Assembly: GCA_019414725.1 (NCBI GenBank)
Contig: DXLM01000002.1
Span: 1 to 64,000, forward strand
Direction of reading: 5' to 3'
Source: Bacteroides sp.
GTDB lineage: Bacteria; Bacteroidota; Bacteroidia; Bacteroidales; Bacteroidaceae
DNA length: 64,000 bases
This document shows, piece after piece, positions 16,685-25,260 of the stretch (positions are counted from its first letter, which is position 1; the number at the start of each line of letters is the position of its first letter). The notes beneath the pieces were generated by a model. That model was not told the DNA's origin and did not search any database. It worked only from the letters and a program-made list of their open reading frames with translations. The position numbers and the translations under genes were made by a program.

Positions 16685-16692
16685 TACATTTG
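16685..16692 (+). promoter_or_regulatory. -7 box of folP-cdaA promoter
   Basis: TACATTTG matches the Bacteroides -7 consensus and lies 28 bases before the folP start at 16720. It also argues against the upstream start at 16678. Confidence 0.7.
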
Positions 16693-16719
16693 CAGCGCTT
16701 AAAGACGTATTCATCGGAC

Positions 16720-17583
16720 ATGGAAAACAGTATCACGAAACTTATCAATGTAAAGGGACAGTTAATGGACTTATCCTACCCGCAGGTAATGGGTATCCTG
16801 AATGTTACTCCCGATTCTTTTTATGCCGGAAGCCGGAAACAGACAGAAACGGAAATTGCAGAACGTACACTTCAAATCGTGTCGGAAGGGGGAAGCATTA
16901 TCGATGTAGGAGCTTATTCATCACGCTCCAATGCAGAACATATCAGTGCGGAGGAGGAAATGTCTCGTCTGCGTCACGGACTGGAGATTGTATTCCGCGA
17001 ATGTCCCGATGCCATTGTTTCGGTAGATACGTTCCGGGCAGATGTTGCACGTATGTGTGTAGAAGAGTACGGCGCAGCTATCATCAACGATATAGCAGCG
17101 GGCAATATGGATGAAAACATGTTTGCAACCGTAGCCCGGCTCGGTGTCCCCTACATCATGATGCACATGCAGGGAACTCCGCAAAACATGCAGCAGGCTC
17201 CACACTATGACAATGTATTGAAAGAAGTATTATATTACTTTTCTGAAAAGGTACAGAAGCTGCGTGACCTGGAAGCCAAGGATATCATCATCGATCCGGG
17301 ATTCGGATTCGGAAAGACGCTGGAACACAACTACGAGCTACTGGACAAAATGGAAGAATTCCAGATATTCGAACTGCCTGTACTGGTAGGAGTTTCACGC
17401 AAGTCGATGATTTACCGCCTGCTGGGAGGAGAACCGGAAGATGCCTTGAACGGAACAAGCGTCGTCAACACAATAGCCCTGATGAAAGGAGCCGACATCC
17501 TGCGTGTACACGATGTGCGTGCCGCATCCGAAGCAGTCAAAATAGTTGCCGCCATGAAAAAGTTAACTCCTGTAAGTTTGTAA
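16720..17583 (+). CDS. folP: Dihydropteroate synthase
   Basis: FolP joins para-aminobenzoate to dihydropterin pyrophosphate in folate synthesis and is the sulfonamide target. The 287-residue form starting MENSITKL shows VMGILNVTPDSFYAGS (residues 25-40), IIDVGAYSSRSN (normally GGESTRP, here a noticeable variant of the pterin/PABA loop), VSVDTFRADVA, IINDIAAGNMD, and the C-terminal RVHDV motif. The GAYSSRS loop matches the pattern often seen in Bacteroidetes. It is followed 10 bases later by cdaA in the same operon. Confidence 0.94.
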   Translation: MENSITKLINVKGQLMDLSYPQVMGILNVTPDSFYAGSRKQTETEIAERTLQIVSEGGSIIDVGAYSSRSNAEHISAEEEMSRLRHGLEIVFRECPDAIVSVDTFRADVARMCVEEYGAAIINDIAAGNMDENMFATVARLGVPYIMMHMQGTPQNMQQAPHYDNVLKEVLYYFSEKVQKLRDLEAKDIIIDPGFGFGKTLEHNYELLDKMEEFQIFELPVLVGVSRKSMIYRLLGGEPEDALNGTSVVNTIALMKGADILRVHDVRAASEAVKIVAAMKKLTPVSL

Positions 17584-17593
17584 ATATAAAATT

Positions 17594-18373
17594 ATGCCTT
17601 TCGATATTTCCATACTTAGCGTCAAAGATATTATCGACATTCTGCTGGTAGCGTTTCTGTTATACAAAACCTACAAGCTGATGAAATCGTCGGGATCAAT
17701 CAATGTATTTACGGGAATTCTCGTGTTTATCGTCATTTGGGTTATCGTATCGCAAGTGCTGCAAATGCGTCTGCTCGGTTCGATATTCGATAAGCTGGTA
17801 AGCGTGGGAGTCATTGCACTGATTGTAATCTTTCAGGATGAAATACGTCACTTCCTGCTCTCGCTTGGTTCACGCCACCGCACAAGCAGTCTGCTTCGCT
17901 TTTTTAAGGGAAGTCAGAAGAACGACAACAGCAAAGAGGCCATCATGCCTATTGTCATGGCTTGCCTCAACATGAGTAAAGGAAAAGTGGGCGCACTGAT
18001 TGTCATCGAAAAGAATTTTCCACTGGATGACATCGCACGTACAGGAGATATCATCGATGCGAACATCAATCAGCGACTGATAGAAAATATTTTTTTCAAA
18101 AACAGTCCGCTACACGATGGAGCTATGATTATCAGCAACAAACGTATAAAGGCTGCCGGATGTATTCTTCCGGTATCACATAACCTGAACATTCCGAAAG
18201 AGTTGGGGCTAAGACACCGTGCCGCACTGGGAGTTTCTCAGGAAACAGATGCCATGGCAATTATCGTTTCCGAGGAAACCGGAGGTATTTCCATAGCCTA
18301 TCAGGGTGAGTTCTACTTAAAACTGACGGCTGAGGAACTGGAAAGAATGCTTACGAGTGAAGATGAGCTTTAA
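17594..18373 (+). CDS. cdaA: Diadenylate cyclase CdaA (c-di-AMP synthase)
   Basis: This enzyme makes the second messenger cyclic di-AMP from two ATP; in other bacteria it links potassium and osmotic balance to cell-wall state. The 259 residues start with a hydrophobic region containing three predicted transmembrane helices (about 12-28, 36-56, 63-80). The DisA_N cyclase domain follows, with the DGA motif (SPLHDGAMII, about residue 175) and the RHR motif (GLRHRAALGVSQETDAMAIIVSEETG). Both catalytic motifs are intact. It is cotranscribed with folP, divergent from murF, and converges within 3 bases on a GNAT gene. Confidence 0.93.
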   Translation: MPFDISILSVKDIIDILLVAFLLYKTYKLMKSSGSINVFTGILVFIVIWVIVSQVLQMRLLGSIFDKLVSVGVIALIVIFQDEIRHFLLSLGSRHRTSSLLRFFKGSQKNDNSKEAIMPIVMACLNMSKGKVGALIVIEKNFPLDDIARTGDIIDANINQRLIENIFFKNSPLHDGAMIISNKRIKAAGCILPVSHNLNIPKELGLRHRAALGVSQETDAMAIIVSEETGGISIAYQGEFYLKLTAEELERMLTSEDEL

Positions 18374-18376
18374 GGA

Positions 18377-19411
18377 TTAATCCAACATCAGGCTCATATA
18401 GGGATGAAGGTCTTTCAGTACAAGAGCAGTCAGCTCGCTTATTGTGACACAAACATACTCTTTTCCCATCTGATAACCTTGTATCATCTTCCCCGGAGAA
18501 ACCGTGTAATATCCATTGTTTTCTCCGATAACCTCGTCTCCTTGCAGATGAATACAGAGTTCCTCCCCTTGATAAACAGCAGCATACAACTCAAGGCAAG
18601 CAGGAACATTTATTAAGCGTGCCATGCCTAATTCATGCATCTCGTCAGCAAAAGGAAGTATGCATGTCATGGTTTCAGCTTGATAAAAAGCAGCGAGTTG
18701 ATGTAATGCAACTGTCAGGTCCGCCTCGTCAGACAGAAGTATTTCTTTGACAGAAAGTGTCTTTTCCTGCATCAGGCAAAAGATAAGTCCGGACAAGACA
18801 TCACCTTTATAAATTGTCCATACATCACCTTTGCTCAAAGCCAGATCAGACAGTACAACATGGAAATCATCAAAGGTGTGCTGTATGCAGCACGACCGCC
18901 TGTTCATTTGTTCATTAAAGTATGGATAAATTGTTTCTTCAGGGTTTTTCAACAGATCTATCTTACTCATTTTCAGATATGATACAGAGTTATTAACAGG
19001 TTGTTCATAACTGTTGATAACTTTTTTCAGCACACCATAACGGAAACAAGTCGCGTAGCCTGAGCGAGCATAATATCCTTTCAACCAATCTTCGGCAGGA
19101 ATTAGTGTTGAAAACACGATTCCCTCATCGAACATGGAACGATGTGTTTCCTCAAGCAGGCGACGCATAGCCCCTCTTGCCCGATAATCAGGATGAGTAC
19201 AAGCGCCCGATATATATGAAGCAGCTACCGTCCGGCCACAAAATGTCATCGGATAAGATATCATCTGAAGCGCAGAAATCACCTTACCATCTTCTATTAT
19301 CGCTTTATTAATCTGGTCGGTATAACGTAAACGGAAATAAAGGTCTACAAATGCTTCATCATCATTGAAGCAAGTTTCCCAAAGTTGCCTGACTTGTTCT
19401 TTTACGCTCAT
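18377..19411 (-). CDS. GNAT-family N-acetyltransferase
   Basis: This is a 344-residue protein whose N-terminal half is a GNAT acyltransferase domain. The acetyl-CoA-binding region is ISGACTHPDYRARGAMRRLLEETHRSM (about residues 67-93), followed by GIVFSTLIPAEDWLKGYYARSGYA. The C-terminal half (about 180-344) resembles the second lobe of Eis-like or two-domain GNAT enzymes. It overlaps the end of the upstream DUF2156 gene by 4 bases, so the two are translationally coupled. The substrate is unknown. Confidence 0.8.
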   Translation of the reverse strand: MSVKEQVRQLWETCFNDDEAFVDLYFRLRYTDQINKAIIEDGKVISALQMISYPMTFCGRTVAASYISGACTHPDYRARGAMRRLLEETHRSMFDEGIVFSTLIPAEDWLKGYYARSGYATCFRYGVLKKVINSYEQPVNNSVSYLKMSKIDLLKNPEETIYPYFNEQMNRRSCCIQHTFDDFHVVLSDLALSKGDVWTIYKGDVLSGLIFCLMQEKTLSVKEILLSDEADLTVALHQLAAFYQAETMTCILPFADEMHELGMARLINVPACLELYAAVYQGEELCIHLQGDEVIGENNGYYTVSPGKMIQGYQMGKEYVCVTISELTALVLKDLHPYMSLMLD

Positions 19412-20298
19412 TGTAATTCCACGATATATTTTTCAAGAAGAGTTTCTGGATAATAAGACAATTTAGCCTTACGCAGTCCTTCCAGCCCCAGGTCTTCCTC
19501 ACGGTTGATATAAATGTACTGTTCCGGAATACGATTAGCAAACTCATTGTTAATCATAGCATAGGCTCCTTCTATATCTGTATTTGCTTTCTCTACACAA
19601 GTATCGAAAGTTTCATTGTTTATAGGAGCTCCGAAAGTAAATGCTACAATCTCTCCGTTAACATGCAATACTCCTCCTCGCAAATCCAGTTCGTTAATAT
19701 GCTTCAACGCATCAGTCATCGAACGCCGTTCTGCTATCAGAGCTTCATTCTCTGCACAGTCGTTTGCTTTACACCACATGCTTTCCAGACGCAGACACTC
19801 AGGGACGAGTTCGGCTGTCAACTCCTTATATTCATAATTAGGATAAGCTGCTTTAAACCGATTGATATGATTCCGTTTAGGCTGGTACTTTTTTCCACGA
19901 AGCGTTGCCAGATCAGAACGAAGATATACATAATCAAAATAATCACGATCGGCTGTAAACGTAAAACGCCCCGGAAAAGCAGCTTCCAGTTCTGCACGCA
20001 TATAGCTACATACACCCAACAAACGGAAAGGAACACCTTTGCTGCGCGCATCCTCTATCAGCACGTCAACAATTCGATGTACATCGCCTTCACCCACCGG
20101 CATCATATATGCCAGTTCATTATCTGCATAAAAACGGAACAACAGAAAGCCGTCCATTTCAGCAATTTCCGTCTGGTACAAAAACCTCCAGCTATACAGA
20201 TTAGAAAACGACAAATCGCAGTTACGGCGCTTGCTTGTTAAAGTATAACGCTGCACAGTTTCCTTATCTTCCAGTTCTATGGGTCTAAATGGTATCAT
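19408..20298 (-). CDS. DUF2156 (phosphatidylglycerol lysyltransferase-like) protein
   Basis: This 296-residue protein resembles the DUF2156 family, the soluble double-GNAT domain of aminoacyl-phosphatidylglycerol synthases such as MprF, but without the membrane flippase part. Visible features are SFSNLYSWRFLYQTEIAE (about 30-47), the RGKKYQPKRNHINRFKAAYP segment (about 134-153) and the late GLEGLRKAKLSYYPETLLEKY motif typical of this family. It is coupled to the GNAT gene downstream by an ATGA-type overlap. Whether it modifies lipid, peptide or metabolite is unknown. Confidence 0.82.
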   Translation of the reverse strand: MIPFRPIELEDKETVQRYTLTSKRRNCDLSFSNLYSWRFLYQTEIAEMDGFLLFRFYADNELAYMMPVGEGDVHRIVDVLIEDARSKGVPFRLLGVCSYMRAELEAAFPGRFTFTADRDYFDYVYLRSDLATLRGKKYQPKRNHINRFKAAYPNYEYKELTAELVPECLRLESMWCKANDCAENEALIAERRSMTDALKHINELDLRGGVLHVNGEIVAFTFGAPINNETFDTCVEKANTDIEGAYAMINNEFANRIPEQYIYINREEDLGLEGLRKAKLSYYPETLLEKYIVELQ

Positions 20299-20344
20299 AT
20301 TATATTTCTTTTATTTTTCAGGCGTAACCATGCTTAAAAAGAAA

Positions 20345-20380
20345 CGCACCGATATTAAAAAACATCGGCACGCTTCCACG
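20345..20380 (-). terminator. Weak terminator-like hairpin
   Basis: CGCACCGAT (20345-20353) faces ATCGGCACG (20364-20372) with two mismatches. On the minus strand the stem is followed by TTTCTTTTT. It is located after the lrgB stop. Confidence 0.35.
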
Positions 20381-20407
20381 AAACATGCTCGCATTGGATT
20401 TTATAAT

Positions 20408-21103
20408 TTAATAGAGCCCCAGCAGATGAAGGATAGTCGGAGTAAGCAAAGCAGTCAAAATACCGTTCAGAGTCAATCCCAAACTGGCATAAGCTCCATA
20501 CTTTCCACTGACCTCCATAGCACGCGATGTTCCTACCGCATGCGAAGCTGTTCCCATCGAAAGCCCTTGCGCTATAGGACTTCCAACATGTCCTACCTGA
20601 AGTACCTTAAAACCACAAATAGCACCAAATAGTCCTACAACAATCACTACCGCTGCAGTAAGAGAAGGTATTCCGCCTACTGCATCCGAAACTTCCATCG
20701 CAATCGGAGTCGTCACCGACTTTGGAGCTAACGACATGATAACCTCTGGAGAAGCTCCCAGCAGTTTTGCTATAATAGTAACCGATACTAGTCCGACAAG
20801 ACAGCCTGCTAATTGAGAAACAATTATCGGCATTAATTGTTTTTTTATCATGCGTAATTGTAGATACAAGGGAACCCCCAGTGCTACAACTGCCGGCTTC
20901 AACCAGAACTCAATCAAGGAACCTGCTTCATAATATTTTTCATACGAAACATTTGTCAGTTTCAGAAAACAAATCAGCAAGGCAATCGCTATCAATATCG
21001 GATTAAGAATAATCAAACCTGTTTTTTTCTGCAACTGTTTGGAAAGAAAAAAGAATCCAAACGTAATGGCGAGCAAAAAGAATTTACTTTCTAAATATTC
21101 CAT
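20408..21103 (-). CDS. lrgB: LrgB/YohK-family membrane protein
   Basis: LrgB-type proteins partner LrgA/CidA holin-like proteins and affect murein hydrolase export, or move pyruvate/glycolate-like acids. The start at MEYLESKFF gives 231 residues. Hydrophobic segments cover nearly the whole length, with the family motif SLAPKSVTTPIAMEVSDAVGG (about 133-153) and GMASHAVGTSRAME-type sequence (GTASHAVGTSRAMEVS) near the C-terminus. It overlaps the end of lrgA by 20 bases. Acetate-producing pta-ackA genes lie immediately upstream on the other strand, which would fit an overflow-metabolite role. Confidence 0.88.
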   Translation of the reverse strand: MEYLESKFFLLAITFGFFFLSKQLQKKTGLIILNPILIAIALLICFLKLTNVSYEKYYEAGSLIEFWLKPAVVALGVPLYLQLRMIKKQLMPIIVSQLAGCLVGLVSVTIIAKLLGASPEVIMSLAPKSVTTPIAMEVSDAVGGIPSLTAAVVIVVGLFGAICGFKVLQVGHVGSPIAQGLSMGTASHAVGTSRAMEVSGKYGAYASLGLTLNGILTALLTPTILHLLGLY

Positions 21104-21434
21104 ACTTACGAACCAATTGATGAACCCAACCTGTAACAACTAACACTAATACCGTACTTACTAAAGTAGCAATGACAATAGGCCAGAACTCGGCAGCAAT
21201 AATGTCAAAATATAACATCAGCGCCACCCCCGAAGGAACGAAGAAAAAGCCCAGATTAGCTACTAAGAAATCGGACAATCCCTGCACCCAGTGCAGTTTT
21301 ATCCAACCTAACTGTAAAAATAACGTAAGTAAAAGCATGCCAATAATACTCGACGGCAGCTTAATTCCCGTCAGATAAACTATCAGTTCACCTAACGCCA
21401 AACATCCAAAAAGGATAGAACATTGACGAATCAT
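21084..21434 (-). CDS. lrgA: CidA/LrgA-family holin-like protein
   Basis: This is a small membrane protein of the CidA/LrgA family, which acts with LrgB. The start MIRQCSILFG gives 116 residues, the family size. The open frame upstream to 21533 adds a basic, non-hydrophobic stretch not seen in relatives. Four hydrophobic segments are visible, with LPSSIIGMLLLTLFLQLG (about 29-46) and the typical FFVPSGVALM loop. It forms a two-gene operon with lrgB. Confidence 0.87.
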   Translation of the reverse strand: MIRQCSILFGCLALGELIVYLTGIKLPSSIIGMLLLTLFLQLGWIKLHWVQGLSDFLVANLGFFFVPSGVALMLYFDIIAAEFWPIVIATLVSTVLVLVVTGWVHQLVRKYGIFRK

Positions 21435-21598
21435 ACCTATTAATATTATCTTGAAAAACGAACGTAAAGTTACACAATAGGAGAAAACGCTGTATCGAAA
21501 GTGGCCTTTTTTATTTCTTCTGCTATTAAACATAAGTTTTTTGCATACTTTAGGAGAAAAAAAACTCGCTTTTGCAAACTAGATATTACAAAAATGCG

Positions 21599-21606
21599 TA
21601 TTTTTG
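21599..21606 (+). promoter_or_regulatory. -7 box of pta promoter
   Basis: TATTTTTG fits TAnnTTTG, 72 bases before the pta start. Confidence 0.6.
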
Positions 21607-21677
21607 CAGTGCGATATATACTTCTTGTTATCGCGCACGATAAAAGAATCACATATAATAAATATATTCATTAAGTC

Positions 21678-22688
21678 ATGGATTTAATTAGTCAAATCGT
21701 TGAACGCGCTAAAGCAAACAAACAGCGCATTGTGCTTCCGGAAGGAACTGAAGAACGTACTTTAAAAGCTGCCAATCAGATATTGACAGATGGTGTAGCT
21801 GAGCTGATTCTGTTGGGAAATCCCGATGAAATCATGGGTCTGGCAAAAGAATGGGGCTTAGGAAATATCCATAAAGCAACAATCATCGATCCGGAAAACC
21901 ATCCGAAACAAGAAGAATACGCACATTTGTTATGCGAACTTCGCAAGAAAAAAGGAATGACTATCGAAGAAGCCCGTAAACTGGTTCTCAATCCATTATA
22001 CTTGGGCTGTTTGATTATCAAAGCGGGCGATGCTGACGGTCAGTTGGCTGGTGCACGCAATACTACCGGCGACGTTCTGCGCCCTGCATTGCAAATTATC
22101 AAAACAGCTCCGGGCATTACTTGCGTATCTGGTGCCATGCTGCTTTTGACTCATGCTCCAGAATGTGGTGACAATGGTGTATTGGTAATGGGTGACGTAG
22201 CCGTAACTCCTGTTCCAGATGCAAACCAATTGGCTCAAATCGCAATCTGTACAGCACAGACAGCTAAAGCAGTTGCCGGACTTGATCCACGTGTAGCTAT
22301 GCTGAGCTTCTCAACTAAAGGTTCTGCTAAACATGAAGTTGTAGACAAAGTAGTAGAAGCATTGAAGATTGCTAAAGAAATGGATCCAGCATTGAAGATC
22401 GACGGTGAACTGCAAGCAGATGCTGCCCTGGTTCCAAGAGTAGGTGCAAGCAAAGCTCCAGGTTCTGAAATCGCAGGAAAAGCTAACGTATTGGTTGTTC
22501 CATGTCTGGAAGTAGGTAACATTTCTTATAAACTGGTTGAACGTTTAGGACACGCTACTGCTGTAGGACCTATCCTGCAAGGTATCGCACGCCCAGTAAA
22601 CGATTTGTCACGCGGATGCTCTATCGACGACGTTTACAAGATGATCGCTATCACAGCCAACCAGGCTATTGCAGCAAAAGCTCAATAA
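21678..22688 (+). CDS. pta: Phosphate acetyltransferase
   Basis: Pta converts acetyl-CoA and phosphate to acetyl phosphate, feeding acetate kinase for substrate-level ATP. The 336 residues correspond to the short, catalytic-domain-only form of the family (PTA_PTB). Visible motifs are RIVLPEGTEERTLKAAN (residues 18-34), GARNTTGDVLRPALQIIKT, the SFSTKGSAKHE segment (about 210-220) and GELQADAALV. No CobB/regulatory N-terminal domains are present. It is followed by a hairpin and then ackA 108 bases downstream. Confidence 0.95.
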   Translation: MDLISQIVERAKANKQRIVLPEGTEERTLKAANQILTDGVAELILLGNPDEIMGLAKEWGLGNIHKATIIDPENHPKQEEYAHLLCELRKKKGMTIEEARKLVLNPLYLGCLIIKAGDADGQLAGARNTTGDVLRPALQIIKTAPGITCVSGAMLLLTHAPECGDNGVLVMGDVAVTPVPDANQLAQIAICTAQTAKAVAGLDPRVAMLSFSTKGSAKHEVVDKVVEALKIAKEMDPALKIDGELQADAALVPRVGASKAPGSEIAGKANVLVVPCLEVGNISYKLVERLGHATAVGPILQGIARPVNDLSRGCSIDDVYKMIAITANQAIAAKAQ

Positions 22689-22711
22689 TTAGGAACTTAA
22701 TTTATACAGCA

Positions 22712-22760
22712 TTGTCATTCAGACGTCATTCAATGCAATCTCGTTCTGAATGACAACTGT
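22712..22760 (+). terminator. Hairpin between pta and ackA
   Basis: TTGTCATTCAGA (22712-22723) and TCTGAATGACAA (22745-22756) are perfect complements over 12 bases with a 21-base loop, followed by CTGTTTTTATTT. It looks like an intrinsic terminator or attenuator that lowers ackA readthrough from pta. Confidence 0.75.
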
Positions 22761-22796
22761 TTTTATTTCACATTAATAAAACAATAAAATTCATAT

Positions 22797-24002
22797 ATGA
22801 AAGTATTAGTACTCAACTGCGGTAGTTCATCAATCAAGTACAAATTGTTCGAAATGACTACCAAAGAAGTCCTCGCACAAGGAGGTATCGAAAAAATCGG
22901 TCTGCCAGGCTCTTTCCTGAAGTTGACTTTGCCTAACGGAGAAAAGAAAATCCTTGAAAAGGACGTACCTGAACATACTACAGGTGTACAGTTTATTTTC
23001 GACACACTGACTAACGCAGAATACGGCGCAGTAAATAACTTGCACGAAATCAAAGCAGTAGGTCATCGTGTATTGCACGGAGGAACAAAATTCAGCGGTT
23101 CTGTATTGATTGACGACGCTGTTATTGCAGCTGTAGAAGAATGCTGCGACCTGGGTCCGTTGCACAATCCAGCAAACCTGAAAGGTATCTATGCTGTACA
23201 GAAACTGTTGCCTGAAGTACCACAGGTAGCTGTATTCGATACTGCTTTCCACCAGACTATGCCCGACTATGCATATCTGTATCCGATACCTTACAAATAT
23301 TTCGAAAAATATGGTATCCGCCGTTATGGTTTCCACGGAACATCTCATCGCTATGTATCAAAACGTGTATGCGAATATCTGGGTATTCCACAAGAAGGTT
23401 CCAAGATCATCACTTGCCACATCGGAAACGGTGGTTCTATCGCTGCGGTAAAAGACGGTAAATGTATCGATACTACTATGGGACTGACTCCGCTGGAAGG
23501 TCTGATGATGGGTACACGTTGCGGTGATATCGACGGTGGTGCTATCACTTATATCATGAAAAAAGAAGGCCTTACACCTGATGAAATGTCTACTCTGCTG
23601 AACAAGAAGAGCGGTGTATTGGGAATGTTCGAAAAATCAAGTGATATGCGTGAACTGGAAGATGCAGTAGCCAGAGGAGAAGAACGTGCCATCCTTACAG
23701 AAAACATGTATTTCTACCGCATCACTAAATACATCGGTGCATACGCAGCTGCAATGGACGGTGTAGATGTAATCTTGTTTACTGGTGGTGTTGGTGAAAA
23801 TCAGGCTACAGCTCGTGCCGGCGTTTGTAAGACACTGGGCTACCTGGGCGTCAAGATCGATCCGGAAAAGAACAAAGTTCGCAGCAAAGAAGCGATCATT
23901 TCTACCGACGATTCTAAAGTAAAAGTTGTAGTTATCCCGACAGACGAAGAGCTGATGATTGCAACAGACACTATGGACATACTGAACAGCATGAACAAAT
24001 AA
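22797..24002 (+). CDS. ackA: Acetate kinase
   Basis: AckA transfers phosphate from acetyl phosphate to ADP, yielding acetate and ATP. The 401-residue protein carries the ASKHA-fold signatures: VLNCGSSSIKYKLF (residues 4-17), HRVLHGG (about 83-89), AVFDTAFHQTMP (substrate site), RRYGFHGTSHRYVS, HIGNGGSIAAV and FTGGVGENQATAR (adenine-binding). Length and motifs are all standard. It pairs with pta upstream. Confidence 0.97.
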   Translation: MKVLVLNCGSSSIKYKLFEMTTKEVLAQGGIEKIGLPGSFLKLTLPNGEKKILEKDVPEHTTGVQFIFDTLTNAEYGAVNNLHEIKAVGHRVLHGGTKFSGSVLIDDAVIAAVEECCDLGPLHNPANLKGIYAVQKLLPEVPQVAVFDTAFHQTMPDYAYLYPIPYKYFEKYGIRRYGFHGTSHRYVSKRVCEYLGIPQEGSKIITCHIGNGGSIAAVKDGKCIDTTMGLTPLEGLMMGTRCGDIDGGAITYIMKKEGLTPDEMSTLLNKKSGVLGMFEKSSDMRELEDAVARGEERAILTENMYFYRITKYIGAYAAAMDGVDVILFTGGVGENQATARAGVCKTLGYLGVKIDPEKNKVRSKEAIISTDDSKVKVVVIPTDEELMIATDTMDILNSMNK

Positions 24003-24056
24003 GGAACAGCATACCTTAAATAGCTTAAAAAAGAGGATATTCCTCATAAGTTTTCT

Positions 24057-24064
24057 TATCTTTG
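24057..24064 (+). promoter_or_regulatory. -7 box of the PfkB kinase gene
   Basis: TATCTTTG lies 80 bases upstream of the start at 24144. It is an exact consensus match. Confidence 0.65.
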
Positions 24065-24143
24065 CAGCGAGCAAAAAAGAAAGACTTATATGGAATGTCT
24101 TCTTTTTTTATGCCATCAAAACAACAAGAAACACGCCTCTATT

Positions 24144-25184
24144 ATGAAAAAGAAAATCGTAACCTTTGGTGAAATCATGCTTCGCCTTACTACCCCGGAT
24201 AACTTACGTATGCAACAAAGCCGTGAGTTCCTGGTCAACTACGGCGGTAGCGAAGCCAATGTAGCCATCTCCATCGCCAACTTTGGAGGAGATGTAGAAT
24301 ATATTACCCGCCTTCCAGATAACGCTCTAGGAGAAACATGTCTGGCCGAATTGCGTTCACACAATATCGGAACACGACATATCCTGATCGGCGGACACCG
24401 TCTGGGAACTTATTACATGGAAAAAGCCGCTGCCATGCGTAACTCAAAAGTCATTTACGACCGTGAGGGTTCTGCTTTCTCCGAACTGAAATCTGGAATG
24501 ATAGACTGGCATGCAGCATTTGCCGACGCTGCAATTTTCCACTGGTCGGGCATAGATGCAGCACTGACTCCGGGACTTGCAGAGGTATGCAAAGAAGCTA
24601 TTACCGTTGCCAAGGAAATGGGACTGACCATTTCATACGACATAAACTACCGAAAGAACCTTTGGAATTATGGTAAGAGTGCACAAGAAGTGCTTCGTCC
24701 ACTGATGGTGAGCAGTGATATCATGTTTGGTAGTGAAGGAGAATATGCTTTGCTGACTGGAATTCCTGCCCCAGGATTTAAGGCAACAAAAAGTGGCGAA
24801 ACATACGATGTAAAAGCTTACGAAGAGTTTTGTAAGGCAATCAGTCAGCAAATTCCAAATTGCAAATACATATATATTGCCCTGCGTAACGTGATGAGCT
24901 CGGAACATCATACCTTTGCCGGAGTGCTTTACTCTAATGGCAGCATGAAATATACACGAGTATTCGATATCGACAACGTTATCGACTGCGTTGGTGTGGG
25001 TGATGCATTCTGCGGTGCTATGCTGTATGCACAACATGCTTACGAGGATGAACAGAAACGTGTAGACTTCTCAACCGCAGCTTCTGTTCTGAAAAATACA
25101 ATTGCCGGCGACTATAACATCGTAAAAGTATCTGAAGTAGAAGGCTTGCTGGCTAAACATGAAAGTGGAGAGATAGCTCGATAA
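24144..25184 (+). CDS. PfkB-family sugar kinase, probable 2-dehydro-3-deoxygluconokinase
   Basis: This ribokinase/PfkB-family enzyme most resembles KdgK, which phosphorylates 2-keto-3-deoxygluconate in uronate breakdown. The start MKKKIVTFGE gives 346 residues; the open frame back to 24090 lacks family resemblance. Motifs are FGEIMLRLTTP (residues 6-16), NYGGSEANVAISIANFGG (substrate-binding GG), SYDINYRKNLW (about 175-185), and the ATP/catalytic GVGDAFCGAML (about 293-303), with the base Asp in GDAF. It is followed by a clear terminator. No uronate dehydratase or aldolase is next to it, so the substrate is inferred only from family. Confidence 0.82.
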   Translation: MKKKIVTFGEIMLRLTTPDNLRMQQSREFLVNYGGSEANVAISIANFGGDVEYITRLPDNALGETCLAELRSHNIGTRHILIGGHRLGTYYMEKAAAMRNSKVIYDREGSAFSELKSGMIDWHAAFADAAIFHWSGIDAALTPGLAEVCKEAITVAKEMGLTISYDINYRKNLWNYGKSAQEVLRPLMVSSDIMFGSEGEYALLTGIPAPGFKATKSGETYDVKAYEEFCKAISQQIPNCKYIYIALRNVMSSEHHTFAGVLYSNGSMKYTRVFDIDNVIDCVGVGDAFCGAMLYAQHAYEDEQKRVDFSTAASVLKNTIAGDYNIVKVSEVEGLLAKHESGEIAR

Positions 25185-25210
25185 AGCAACCTTACCCTAT
25201 ATAAAAATAG

Positions 25211-25243
25211 AAGCCTGCTGGACAATGTCTGGCAGGCTTTTGT
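25211..25243 (+). terminator. Intrinsic terminator
   Basis: AAGCCTGC (25211-25218) and GCAGGCTT (25232-25239) form an 8-base stem followed by TTGTT. It separates the kinase from convergent lpxH and could serve both. Confidence 0.7.
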
Positions 25244-25260
25244 TATGTATAAATACACTC

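Noticed and set aside
16605..16748. Upstream extension of murF
   Set aside because: A good -7 box at 16638-16631 places the transcript start after the longer start codon, and the extension has no family match.
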